From positions 1 through 44,704 of the forward strand of contig JAHWJY010000012.1 in assembly GCA_019348135.1 (NCBI GenBank): a stretch of 44,704 nucleotides of DNA, read 5' to 3'. Positions 7,712-15,334 of the stretch are shown here, in pieces (within the stretch, counting starts at the first letter, position 1; each line of letters starts with the position of its first letter). Source of the DNA: Actinomycetota bacterium (GTDB taxonomy: Bacteria > Actinomycetota > Nitriliruptoria > Nitriliruptorales > Nitriliruptoraceae). Under the pieces are notes generated by a model, which searched no databases, was not told the DNA's origin, and saw only the letters and a program-made list of their open reading frames with translations. Both the position numbers and the translations under genes were made by a program.

Positions 7712-8653
7712 TCAGGTGTTGTCGAAGCCCTCCTCGAGCACGATGTCGCCCGTGGTCATCCGGTAGTACACCTGCCACGCGTGGTACGCGAGGTAGGTGC
7801 GCTCGTCGGCGCGCATGACGGCCGCGTGGTCCTTCACGGCCTGGACGTAGCGGTCGCTGTGGTTGTAGGCCCAGATCGCGGCGTCCATGTCCGCCGGCGC
7901 CCCGTGGTCCTCGAGGTAGCGCGCGGCGGCGCGGATCGCGTCGTGCGGGTCCTCGATGTCGCCCTCGCCGTAGGCGTCCCAGGTCGACGGCAGGAACTGC
8001 ATGGGGCCCTTCGCCCCGGCGGTGGAGTCGCCGCGGATGCGTCCCATGCGCGACTCGACCAGGTGGATCGCCGCGAGGTAGGTCCAGTCGATGCCGAACT
8101 CGTCGGCGGCCGTCCGGTAGGCGTCGAGGAGCTCCTCCGCCGGCGGGGGCGGGATGATGCGCCACGCCGGCAGCTCCTCACGGGGGGAGGTCAGCTTCCG
8201 CAGCTCGACGGTCGCCCGGAGGTTCAGCCGGACGGGCTCCCGCAGCGCCTCCGGAACGGCGGCCAGCACCTGGTCGTGCCACTCCGGCCGCACGGTCAGC
8301 TGGCGGTAGAGCGACTGCTGCGCCCACGCCCATCCCGTGAGCTCGTCCGCCGGGATGGCGGGATCGCGGATGTGCTCCTCCGCCGCGACGAGCGCGGCCG
8401 CGAGCTCGGCCGGGTCCTCGTACGGCGTCGCGGGGTCGGGAGCCTCGGCGCGTAGGGGCGTCGGCGACGGGCTCGGCGACGGCGCCGGGGTGGGGGAGGG
8501 CGACGCCGGGACCGACGCGGAGGGCGGGGGCACCGCGGCCGCGGTCGGCGACGTGTCGCCGTCGGGCGCCTCCCCGCCGGTTCCACAGGCGGTCCCCAGC
8601 GTCACCGCGGTGACCAGGGCGATCGCGAGCGGCGGGCGAGGCAGCAGGGGCAT
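7712..8653 (-). CDS. Secreted lytic transglycosylase, probable lipoprotein
   Basis: A 313-residue exported muramidase-type enzyme that cleaves peptidoglycan glycan strands. The ATG at 8653 gives a signal peptide of about 22 residues ending VTLGTAC, a loose lipobox with Cys23. Next come a Pro/Ser/Thr-rich linker (about 35-75), a helical region, and a C-terminal lysozyme-like domain. The catalytic Glu is in IHLVESRMGRI, followed by the conserved GAKGPMQFLPSTWDAYG and AAARYLEDHG ... AIWAYNHSDRYVQAV, typical of actinobacterial SLT proteins. An upstream in-frame start at 8713 would bury the signal peptide. It lies 13 bp downstream of the membrane protein gene, presumably in one transcript. Confidence 0.88.
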   Translation of the reverse strand: MPLLPRPPLAIALVTAVTLGTACGTGGEAPDGDTSPTAAAVPPPSASVPASPSPTPAPSPSPSPTPLRAEAPDPATPYEDPAELAAALVAAEEHIRDPAIPADELTGWAWAQQSLYRQLTVRPEWHDQVLAAVPEALREPVRLNLRATVELRKLTSPREELPAWRIIPPPPAEELLDAYRTAADEFGIDWTYLAAIHLVESRMGRIRGDSTAGAKGPMQFLPSTWDAYGEGDIEDPHDAIRAAARYLEDHGAPADMDAAIWAYNHSDRYVQAVKDHAAVMRADERTYLAYHAWQVYYRMTTGDIVLEEGFDNT

Positions 8654-8666
8654 GGGAGGTTCCCGG

Positions 8667-9545
8667 TCAGAGGGGGGCACGGGCGGGCGGCTCGACGGGC
8701 GTGCCGGCGTCACGTGGTCCGAGGCGGCGCGGCAGAACGGCGGCGACGCCGACGAGCGCGGCCGCCGCCGGGGCGAGTGCCGCGAGGGCGTCGGCTCCGG
8801 CCCAGAGCAGGGACAGGGCGAGGGTCGCGGTCACGAGCACGCGTGCGCGGACGAGACGCCGGACGGACAGCGGCCCGCCCCGGTCGTCCGGCGACGCGAC
8901 CGAGACCGCGCGGGGGTGCACGACGACGGCGGTCACCACGACCAGGATCCAGACGATCCCCAGGAGCCCGGGCGCCCGCCAGGCGGACAGGAACGAGCCC
9001 GTCGCGACGCTCGTGACCACGGCCGCCGCCGCGACGGCGATGGCGGCGATCTGGGTGCGCACCGGAGCCGGGGCGTCGGGGAGGCCGCCGTCGTCGAACA
9101 CCGCCCAGGCGAGCGCCAGCCCGGCGACGAACCCGGGGGCGGACGTCGCCGCGAACCCGGCGAGCCCGACGAGGACGGCGAGGTCGAGGAGGGTGGGTGC
9201 CGAGCCGGTGCTCCGGAGGCCGACGCGGGCGGCGAGGAGCACCGCCGCGGTGGCTGCCAGCGCCGGCGTCCCGAGCAGCGTGGCCGGGAGGTAGGCGAGC
9301 ACCGCGTTCCGGGCGGCCATCGGTCGGTCGGGGTCGAGCTCACGCGCGATGGCCCACGTCAGGAACGCCCCGACACCGAACCGGAGGGCACGCCCGGCGG
9401 CGTCGACGGTCCCGAGCTCGGCGTCGACGACCGACAGCACGACGGTCGCCACCACCACCACGGCCCCCGAGGCGAACACGACGAAGCGGTTCGACGGGAC
9501 GTCGAGGTCGACGGGGCGCACGAGGGCGCTGACAGGGGCAGCCAT
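8667..9545 (-). CDS. Polytopic membrane protein of unknown function
   Basis: A 292-residue protein with about eight hydrophobic segments, beginning SNRFVVFASGAVVVVATVVLSVV and continuing to the C-terminus. A polar loop early in the protein reads FLTWAIARELDPDRP, the only conspicuously conserved-looking patch, with possible charged active residues. I do not recognise a named family. The ATG at 9545 is chosen because a TAGCCT -10 (- strand, 9559-9554) ends 8 nt upstream, compatible with a leaderless mRNA, and because the longer frame runs antisense through the kinase gene. It is followed by the lytic transglycosylase, suggesting envelope function. Confidence 0.75.
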   Translation of the reverse strand: MAAPVSALVRPVDLDVPSNRFVVFASGAVVVVATVVLSVVDAELGTVDAAGRALRFGVGAFLTWAIARELDPDRPMAARNAVLAYLPATLLGTPALAATAAVLLAARVGLRSTGSAPTLLDLAVLVGLAGFAATSAPGFVAGLALAWAVFDDGGLPDAPAPVRTQIAAIAVAAAAVVTSVATGSFLSAWRAPGLLGIVWILVVVTAVVVHPRAVSVASPDDRGGPLSVRRLVRARVLVTATLALSLLWAGADALAALAPAAAALVGVAAVLPRRLGPRDAGTPVEPPARAPL

Positions 9546-9553
9546 GCGGCCCG

Positions 9554-9577
9554 AGGCTACCGAGGCGCTCCTAGGCT
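9554..9577. promoter_or_regulatory. Divergent -10 elements between the membrane protein and kinase genes
   Basis: On the - strand TAGCCT (9559-9554) is 8 nt before the ATG at 9545. On the + strand TAGGCT (9572-9577) is about 32 nt before the kinase GTG at 9610, leaving room for its Shine-Dalgarno AGGAAG. The two starts are only 64 bp apart. Confidence 0.4.
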
Positions 9578-9609
9578 GCCGGGGCCGCACCCGTCCAGCC
9601 AGGAAGCCC

Positions 9610-10515
9610 GTGTCCGACCACCCCTCGTGGCACCTCGAGCCCGGCGACGTCGTCGCGGGAGGCCGCCGGGTCGTGCGCCGTCTCGGCGGTGGCAAGCGCA
9701 CGGAGGTGCTGCTGGCGCGGGAGGAGCCCGGCGCCGAGCTGGTCGTCGTCAAGCTCCTGCGACCCGGGGCCTCCGCGGCGGCGGCACGGGCCCTCGCGGC
9801 GGAGGCCGAGCTCCTGGGGCGCGTCACCCACGCGCTGTTCCCGCGCCTCGTGGAGCTGGCCGACGACGCCGGCGGCCGCCTCGCGCTGGTGCTCGAGCAC
9901 GTGCCCGGCACGCGGCTGTCCACCCGGCTCCGGCGGACGGGCGCCCTGCCGGCGCCGGCGGCGGCCGCGCTCGCCGCCAGCCTCGCCGACGGTCTCGCGG
10001 CGCTCGCCGCCGGCGGGCACGTCCACCTCGACGTCAAGCCGTCGAACACGATCCTGTCGTCGCGGCCACGTCTGGTCGACCTCGGGATCGCGCGCTCCCT
10101 CGCGGCGGCGGCGGACGTGCGTGGCCGGGTCGGCAGCCACCGGTTCCAGGCGCCGGAGCAGCACGACCCCGACGCCTTCGGCGGTCTCGGGCCGGCGACC
10201 GACGTGTGGGGCATCGGGGTCACGGTGGCGACGGCACTGCGCGGCAGGTCGCCGTTCGGACCGCTCCGCGACGCCGCCGACCGACGCCGGAGGCTCACCC
10301 GAACGGACGTGGAGACGCTCTCGCTCCCCGACGACGTGCCGGGGCCGCTCGTCCGGCTGGTCCGTGAGGCCATGGCCTGGGACCCCGACCGCCGACCGAC
10401 GGCCGAGGCGGTCGCGGCGACGGCCCGGCGGATCGGCGCGGAGCTGGGGGAACGCAGCGGAGGCGGACGGGAATCGAACCCGCCAGGGGGCTCGTCACCC
10501 CCTCGTCGGTTTTGA
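9610..10515 (+). CDS. Soluble Hanks-type Ser/Thr protein kinase
   Basis: A 301-residue cytoplasmic kinase domain without membrane helix or sensor domain. A glycine-rich loop-like RRLGGGKRTEVLLAR (24-38), ATP-binding Lys48 in VVVKLL, the catalytic loop HLDVKPSN (Asp141, Asn146), DLG in place of DFG (Asp157), and APEQ (181-184) in place of APE are all present, so catalysis is plausible. The activation loop is short. The GTG at 9610 has AGGAAG upstream; the longer frame is antisense to the preceding gene. Residues 283-301 are encoded by the antisense strand of tRNA-Sec, and the TGA stop is the complement of its anticodon, so the C-terminus is probably a non-functional read-in tail. Confidence 0.88.
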   Translation: MSDHPSWHLEPGDVVAGGRRVVRRLGGGKRTEVLLAREEPGAELVVVKLLRPGASAAAARALAAEAELLGRVTHALFPRLVELADDAGGRLALVLEHVPGTRLSTRLRRTGALPAPAAAALAASLADGLAALAAGGHVHLDVKPSNTILSSRPRLVDLGIARSLAAAADVRGRVGSHRFQAPEQHDPDAFGGLGPATDVWGIGVTVATALRGRSPFGPLRDAADRRRRLTRTDVETLSLPDDVPGPLVRLVREAMAWDPDRRPTAEAVAATARRIGAELGERSGGGRESNPPGGSSPPRRF

Positions 10516-10550
10516 AGACCGCGGGGCCCACCAGGAACCCGGACGCCTCC
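10458..10550 (-). tRNA. selC: tRNA-Sec (UCA anticodon)
   Basis: A 93-nt selenocysteine tRNA. Reading the - strand from 10550: a 7-bp acceptor GGAGGCG/CGCCTCC; a 6-bp D stem GGGTTC/GGGCCC (two G-U pairs) with loop CTGGT; anticodon loop CTTCAAA with TCA at 10515-10513 on a 4-bp stem plus a G-A mismatch; a long variable arm AGGGGG/CCCCCT; T loop TTCGATT; and discriminator G (10458). No CCA is encoded. The acceptor/T helix totals 13 bp: an 8/5 fold needs a U-C mismatch at pair 8, whereas a 7/6 fold is fully paired. It implies UGA decoding as Sec, with selA/selB/selD elsewhere. It overlaps the kinase 3' end antisense. Confidence 0.93.
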
Positions 10551-10571
10551 TCGGCACGAGTGCCGGGACGC

Positions 10572-10577
10572 AGGGTA
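10572..10577 (-). promoter_or_regulatory. Candidate -10 of tRNA-Sec
   Basis: TACCCT on the - strand (10577-10572) lies about 22 nt before the mature 5' end of tRNA-Sec, predicting a leader of roughly 15 nt. It sits in the 41-bp gap after the downstream DUF2254 gene, so the tRNA could also be read through from that operon. Confidence 0.4.
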
Positions 10578-10591
10578 GTGACCCGAGCGCC

Positions 10592-11929
10592 TCAGTCACC
10601 GTGCCCGGCTCCGCGCGCCGACGGCTCGGACGCCAGGAAGCCGAGGATCCGCGCCTCGCGGTGGATGTCCTCGAGGTCGGCGTCGATGTAGCCGGCCTGC
10701 TCCGCCGTGGCGATGACGAGCTCGGCCTGGCGCCGGATCGCCGCCCGCCGGTCCTGGTGCCCCGCCTCGCACATCACCTCGTCGAGGAGGTAGAGGGTCC
10801 GCAGGAGGCGGATGAGCACCGCCGGCTGGCCCGCGCCGGCGATGCGGAGCTGGCCGAACGCACGCTCCACGTGCGCCCCGTGGTCGTGTCGGCCGGACAG
10901 CACGAGCGTCCGGCCCTCCACGTCGGTGCGGACGCGGGGCGGGAGGTCACGACGGAGGACGTCGGACAGGATCGAGCCGAGGTGGACGATGACCTCGTAG
11001 GCCGTGGTGGGGTCGTTCACGCCGGTCGAGAGGGCCCGCAGCCCGATGTCGACGAGCTGGCGGATGCCGAACATGACGTCCTGCTGCATGGTCCGCTCGG
11101 CGCCGATGACGAAGGCCTCCTGCACGCGCCGGAGGTCGGGGACGTCGTCGCCCCACACCGTCACGAGCGGGGTGTCCTCGACCACGAACGCCCCCACGCC
11201 GCTGTCGACGCGCAGGTAGCTCCCCGGTGAGGTGGCCCCGCACAGGACGCGCTCGGAGAGCTGCTGGATCCAGCCGTCCTCCCACGCCCGGATCACCGCC
11301 GGCTCGCCGGCGGGCTCCGGCGGGATCCCGTCCGGGTGCTCGTCGTCGTCGGCGTCCCCGTAGAGGACGGCGATCCGCTCCCGCGTCTCGGCGGTCACCC
11401 GGCGGATGATGTGGCCCACCTGCATGGACCGGGCGCTGTGGTCGATGAACGCGACGATGCCGAGGATCGACGCGACCGCGAGGACGATGGCGATCGTCAC
11501 GGCCAGGCTCGGGGCGGCGGCCTCGTCCCGGTCACCGGTCCCGGTCACCCGGATCGTCGCGAGCACCAGGGTGCAGTAGGTGAACGTCCCGACGATGATG
11601 CCGATGATGTTCTGCTGGAAGCGGTCCCGCAGGAACCCACGCAGCACCCGCGGCGTGAACTGGGTGGAGGCCAGCTGCACCGAGACCACCGTGACGGAGA
11701 AGACGATCCCGGCGACGGTGATGGTCGCGCCGGCGATGGTGCCGAGGATGGAGCGGGCGGACTCGACCGTGACCGACAGCAGCAGGCGGGTGCTGCCGCC
11801 CCCCGAGACGGCGCCGCTCTCGAAGCGGATGACACCCCACGCGAGCGCTGCCGCCAGGACCACGAACAGCGACGGGACGTAGAAGAGACTGCCCCGGAAG
11901 CGGTCGCCGATGGCGCGGATGCGGATCAC
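10592..11929 (-). CDS. DUF2254 membrane protein, second of a tandem pair
   Basis: A 445-residue protein of the DUF2254 family (PF10011), function unknown. The N-terminal ~165 residues carry four helices: VPSLFVVLAAALAWGVIRF, the signature GTIAGATITVAGIVFSVTVVSVQLAS, NIIGIIVGTFTYCTLVLATI, and SLAVTIAIVLAVASILGIVAFIDHSARSM. The cytoplasmic C-terminal region has RTMQQDVMFGIRQLVDIGLRALSTGVNDPTTA, the second family hallmark. The frame runs open on through the upstream paralog, but the true start is the GTG at 11929, which overlaps the paralog stop by 4 bp. The two proteins are closely similar throughout, indicating local duplication. Confidence 0.9.
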   Translation of the reverse strand: MIRIRAIGDRFRGSLFYVPSLFVVLAAALAWGVIRFESGAVSGGGSTRLLLSVTVESARSILGTIAGATITVAGIVFSVTVVSVQLASTQFTPRVLRGFLRDRFQQNIIGIIVGTFTYCTLVLATIRVTGTGDRDEAAAPSLAVTIAIVLAVASILGIVAFIDHSARSMQVGHIIRRVTAETRERIAVLYGDADDDEHPDGIPPEPAGEPAVIRAWEDGWIQQLSERVLCGATSPGSYLRVDSGVGAFVVEDTPLVTVWGDDVPDLRRVQEAFVIGAERTMQQDVMFGIRQLVDIGLRALSTGVNDPTTAYEVIVHLGSILSDVLRRDLPPRVRTDVEGRTLVLSGRHDHGAHVERAFGQLRIAGAGQPAVLIRLLRTLYLLDEVMCEAGHQDRRAAIRRQAELVIATAEQAGYIDADLEDIHREARILGFLASEPSARGAGHGD

Positions 11930-13242
11930 CGCTCGCCCTCCCCGTCCCGCAGGCTGGGTACCGCGGCCAGGACGCGGTGACGGTCGGCCGGCGCCAGGGA
12001 GCCGAACTCCACCGCCTCGACGATCAGGCGGATGTGCGCCCGCAGCTGGGGACGGTGGTGGTCGAGTCCCAGGTCGGCGAGCAGCTCGTCGAGCGACCGG
12101 ATGGTCGCGAGCAGGTCCACCAGGACCGCCGGCTGCCCGGCGGCCGCGACCCGCAGCTGGTCGAGGGCGTGGTCGACGTGGTCCGCGTGCTCGGGACGGT
12201 CCGGGATGGCGAGCACCCGTCCCTCCTCGTCGGTGTGGATGCGCGGCGGGAGGTCGTGCTGGAACAGCTCCGCCAGCAGGGAGCCCAGGTGCTCGATGAC
12301 CTCGTGGGCGGTGGTGGGGTCGTTCACGCCCGTCGAGAGGGCACGCAGGCCGATGTCGACGAGCTGACGGATGCCGAAGGCGACGTCCTGCTGCATGGTG
12401 CGCGACCGACCGAACACGAAGCCCTGGTGGAGCGGTTCGTCGTCGAGCTCGCCGTGGCCCCAGACCGTGAGGATGGGGGTGTCCTCGATCACGTACGCCC
12501 CGACGCGGGTGTCCAGCCGGAGGTAGCTGCCGGGCGGCGCCACCCGCAGGAGGGCGTCCGTCGAGATCTGCTGGACCCAGCCGCTCCGCCAGGCGCGGAG
12601 GACGCGCTTGGGCGCGTCGAGTGGCGGCGGGCTCGGCGAGACCGGCTCCGGCGAGCGCCGTTCGTCGCGTGGCAGGTACAGCGAGCGGATCCGCGAACGC
12701 GTCTCGGCCGTGACCCGTTCGATGATCTCGCCCGCCTGCATGGAGCGGGCGGAGTGGTCGATGAACCCGACGATGGCGAGGATGGAGACGACGGCGAGCA
12801 CGATGGCGACCGTGACGGCGAGGCTCGGCGCCGCCTCCACGGTGGCGTCCGGCTCGGGCAGGCGGATGGAGGCCAGGACGAACATGCAGTAGGTGAACGT
12901 CGCGACGACGACCCCGATGACCCGCTGCTGGAACCGGTCGCGCAGGAAGTTGCGCAGCACGCGCGGGGAGTACTGGCTCGACGCCAGCTGGACCGACACG
13001 ACGGTCACCGAGAACACGATCCCGGCGACGGTGATGGTGGCCCCCGCGATCGTGCTGAGGAGCGAGCGGGCGGAGTCGACGGTGGTCGAGACGAGCAGCG
13101 GGGTGCGGCCGAGATCGTCGACGAACGCCACGTCGAGGCGCAGCACGAGCCACGCGAGCGCCGACGCGACGGCCACGAAGAGCATCGGGACCCAGAAGAG
13201 GCTGCCCCGGACCCGCTCCGCCAGCGCCTGCAGCTGGATCAC
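11926..13242 (-). CDS. DUF2254 membrane protein, first of a tandem pair
   Basis: A 438-residue DUF2254 family (PF10011) membrane protein of unknown function with the same four N-terminal helices, STIAGATITVAGIVFSVTVVS signature and RTMQQDVAFGIRQLVDIGLRALSTGVNDPTTAHEVIEHLG block as its downstream copy. The central linker is Pro/Ser-rich (about residues 205-225), and this is where the two copies differ most. The GTG start at 13242 has an excellent GGGGGAG site upstream. The pair forms a two-gene operon by a GTGA overlap and may assemble as a hetero-oligomer; that is inference. Confidence 0.9.
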   Translation of the reverse strand: MIQLQALAERVRGSLFWVPMLFVAVASALAWLVLRLDVAFVDDLGRTPLLVSTTVDSARSLLSTIAGATITVAGIVFSVTVVSVQLASSQYSPRVLRNFLRDRFQQRVIGVVVATFTYCMFVLASIRLPEPDATVEAAPSLAVTVAIVLAVVSILAIVGFIDHSARSMQAGEIIERVTAETRSRIRSLYLPRDERRSPEPVSPSPPPLDAPKRVLRAWRSGWVQQISTDALLRVAPPGSYLRLDTRVGAYVIEDTPILTVWGHGELDDEPLHQGFVFGRSRTMQQDVAFGIRQLVDIGLRALSTGVNDPTTAHEVIEHLGSLLAELFQHDLPPRIHTDEEGRVLAIPDRPEHADHVDHALDQLRVAAAGQPAVLVDLLATIRSLDELLADLGLDHHRPQLRAHIRLIVEAVEFGSLAPADRHRVLAAVPSLRDGEGER

Positions 13243-13276
13243 GACGCTCCCCCCGGTCGACCGGTCCTCGCCCGGG

Positions 13277-14713
13277 TCAGGACGCTAGGTGCTCGCGGAG
13301 GCCGGCGAACAGGAACGCCTCGGCCAGGCAGGCCTTGACGAAGTCGCCGAGGTGCAACGACTCGTCCTCGCCGTGGGCGTTCGTGGCCGGGTCCTCGATG
13401 CCCGTCAGCAGGCACGGCGCGCCGCCGAACGCGTCGCTGAACGGCTGCACGAAGGGGATCGAGCCGCCGCACCCGAGGGCGGCCGGTGCCCGGCCGTAGG
13501 CGGCGGTCATGGCCGCCACGGCGGCGTCCCACGCGGGTCCGCCCGGCGTGGTCGTCCAGGCCGCGTTGCGCTCCCCGATCGTGACCTCGCAGTCGAGCCC
13601 CCACGGGGTGTGGGCGACCAGGTGGTCGCGCAGCGCGGCGAGGGCACGGTCCGGGTCCTGCCCGGGTGCGAAGCGGGTCGACAGCTTGGCGCGGACGGCC
13701 GCGAGCAGGGTGTTGGAGGCATCGGCGACCGAGGGGGCGTCGATGCCGATGGGTGTGATGGTCGGCTGGCGCCAGATCCGCTCCCAGAGGCTCACGTCCG
13801 CGTCGCCGATGAAGGTCACCCCGTCGCGCATGCGGACCTCGCGGCGGAACTCGTCCCGGTCCTCGCCGAGCTCCTCCAGCCGCGTGCGCTCCTCGAGCGT
13901 CGGGGGCCGGACGTCGGCGGCGAAGCCGGCGACGGCGATGCGGCCGTCGTCGTCGTGGAGCGTCGCCAGGAGTCGGACCATCGCGGTGAGCGCATCGGGC
14001 ACCGGTCCGCCCCACATCCCGGAGTGGACCGGCTGCGCGAGCGCGGTGAGGGTCACCTCGAGCTCACCCATGCCGCGCAGCGCGTAGGTCAGTCCCGGCC
14101 AGCCGACCTTCCAGTTCGGCAGGTCGGTGAGCACGATGACGTCGGCGCGCAACGTCTCGGCATGCTGCTCGAGGAAGGCGCCGAGGTGGGGCGAACCGAT
14201 CTCCTCCTCGCCCTCGATGACGACCTTGACGTTGACCGGCAGCGCGCCGCGGCTCTCGACCCAGGCGCGGATCGCCGCCACGTGCACCAGGATCCCCGCC
14301 TTGTCGTCGGCCGTGCCACGCCCGTAGAGCCGACCGTCCCGCTCGACCGGCTCGAACGGGTCCGACGACCAGTTCGCCGCGTTGCCGGTGGGCTGGACGT
14401 CGTGGTGGGCGTAGAGGAGCACGGTCGGGGCGTCGGCGCCGGCGTCGAGCCTGCTGCCGTAGACGTAGGGGTGGGCGCCATCGACCTCGAGCAGGTGCGC
14501 GTCGGTGAGACCGGCGTCGCGGAGGATCTCGGCGGTCCGCTCCGCGGACCGGCGGCACGCCCCGCCGCCGACCCCGGGGTCGGCGGCGCTGACGGACGGG
14601 ATGCGGACGAGCGAGTCGAGCTCCGAGCGTGCCCGGGCCGATCCCGCGACCACGGCCCGCGCCACGTCGTCGAGGTCGGCGGGGACGGTCGTGACGTCGG
14701 GGAGCGTGGCCAT
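13277..14713 (-). CDS. M20 family metallopeptidase (dipeptidase)
   Basis: A 478-residue zinc aminoacyl-dipeptidase of the M20/CNDP type. Metal and catalytic motifs are YAHHDVQP (His103, Asp105), GRGTADDKAG (about 131-140, bridging Asp), and IEGEEEIGS with catalytic and metal-binding Glu near 168-171. Further residues lie in the dimerisation-domain motif QPVHSGMWGG and in the C-terminal NAHGEDESLHLGD, which supplies the last His. There is no signal peptide, so it is cytosolic and probably acts in peptide recycling. The ATG at 14713 is preceded by AGGA; the open frame upstream to 14956 shows no family similarity. The preceding gene-free region separates it from the thioesterase gene. Confidence 0.93.
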   Translation of the reverse strand: MATLPDVTTVPADLDDVARAVVAGSARARSELDSLVRIPSVSAADPGVGGGACRRSAERTAEILRDAGLTDAHLLEVDGAHPYVYGSRLDAGADAPTVLLYAHHDVQPTGNAANWSSDPFEPVERDGRLYGRGTADDKAGILVHVAAIRAWVESRGALPVNVKVVIEGEEEIGSPHLGAFLEQHAETLRADVIVLTDLPNWKVGWPGLTYALRGMGELEVTLTALAQPVHSGMWGGPVPDALTAMVRLLATLHDDDGRIAVAGFAADVRPPTLEERTRLEELGEDRDEFRREVRMRDGVTFIGDADVSLWERIWRQPTITPIGIDAPSVADASNTLLAAVRAKLSTRFAPGQDPDRALAALRDHLVAHTPWGLDCEVTIGERNAAWTTTPGGPAWDAAVAAMTAAYGRAPAALGCGGSIPFVQPFSDAFGGAPCLLTGIEDPATNAHGEDESLHLGDFVKACLAEAFLFAGLREHLAS

Positions 14714-14784
14714 GCGCGGTCCTGGTCGGGGAGCGGCAGTCTGCCGGACCCGGGAGCCGGGTGTGGACCCCGTGGGGGGAGGCC

Positions 14785-14817
14785 GAGGCGGTAGGCCCCC
14801 TCCAGACCTACCGCCTC
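14785..14817. promoter_or_regulatory. 11-bp inverted repeat upstream of the M20 peptidase gene
   Basis: GAGGCGGTAGG (14785-14795) and its exact complement CCTACCGCCTC (14807-14817) are separated by 11 nt and lie 72-104 bp upstream of the peptidase ATG. It may be an operator with half-sites two helical turns apart, or a 5' leader hairpin. No regulator is recognisable next to it. Confidence 0.4.
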
Positions 14818-15056
14818 GTGTCTCCCACGACGCACCCGTCGGTGCGACGCAGAGGGAGACGGATGGGGTGTTCGCGCTGGGTACGTCCGACTCCTGCCCG
14901 ACCGTGCCCGCCTCCCGGCCGGGTGTCACGCAGGGCGCACGCCACGGACCGGCCACCGTCCGGCGCCGGCGGTGGGCGCGGATCCGCCCCGGACGCGGTG
15001 CGTCCCGTCGCCTTCGACGCTGCGTGACGCGGGGGCGGCGTTGACGGGCCGGTCCC

Positions 15057-15289
15057 TGTGGACAGGCCCGCCGGATGTCCCCAGGCCTCTCCCGGGCTCA
15101 TCCACAGGTCGTCCACAGTCCGCGCCGGTTCGGGGGGCGGCCGGGGGCCTCCGAGGCGGGTTGTCCACGGCTCCCTGTGGATGACCGCCGTGGTCTGGGG
15201 GTTCTTCCCTGTCCGGGTGGACGGTGTCCTCGCGGGGAGCGACCGGCCGGCGAGCGGGCCCCCGCGGGGGTGTGGAAACCTGTGGATGG
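15057..15289. repeat. Cluster of DnaA-box-like 9-mers
   Basis: Seven 9-mers resembling the high-G+C actinobacterial DnaA box (TTGTCCACA/TTATCCACA) lie within 233 bp. They are CTGTCCACA (-, 15057-15065), TCATCCACA (+, 15098-15106), TCGTCCACA (+, 15109-15117), TTGTCCACG (+, 15161-15169), TCATCCACA (-, 15176-15184), GTTTCCACA (-, 15271-15279) and CCATCCACA (-, 15281-15289). Six contain the exact TCCACA core. Some are paired face to face (15161/15176) or in direct tandem (15098/15109). No dnaA, dnaN, rpmH or parAB gene is near, and there is no A+T-rich unwinding element, so a DnaA-titration or regulatory site is as likely as an origin. Confidence 0.55.
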
Positions 15290-15334
15290 AGGGTCGGATC
15301 GTCGGATCGGGCCGCCGCCGGCGGGGGCGACGTG

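Larger units (their letters stand above)
14714..15334. other. 620-bp gene-free region
   Basis: This divergent interval between the M20 peptidase (-) and the end of the thioesterase gene (-) has no convincing gene. The reading frames across it on both strands are open merely because of high G+C and show no family motif. It contains the 14785-14817 inverted repeat and, from 15057 to 15289, a cluster of DnaA-box-like 9-mers. It is not A+T-rich. Confidence 0.65.

Noticed and set aside
10592-13153. A single 853-residue DUF2254 protein
   Set aside because: Only residues from GTG 11929 onward match DUF2254 in this frame; the upstream part is the out-of-frame reading of the first paralog.
15057-15289. 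Calling the DnaA-box cluster the chromosomal origin
   Set aside because: No dnaA, dnaN, recF, gyrB, rpmH or parAB gene is near and no A+T-rich unwinding element is visible, so only a DnaA-box cluster is claimed.
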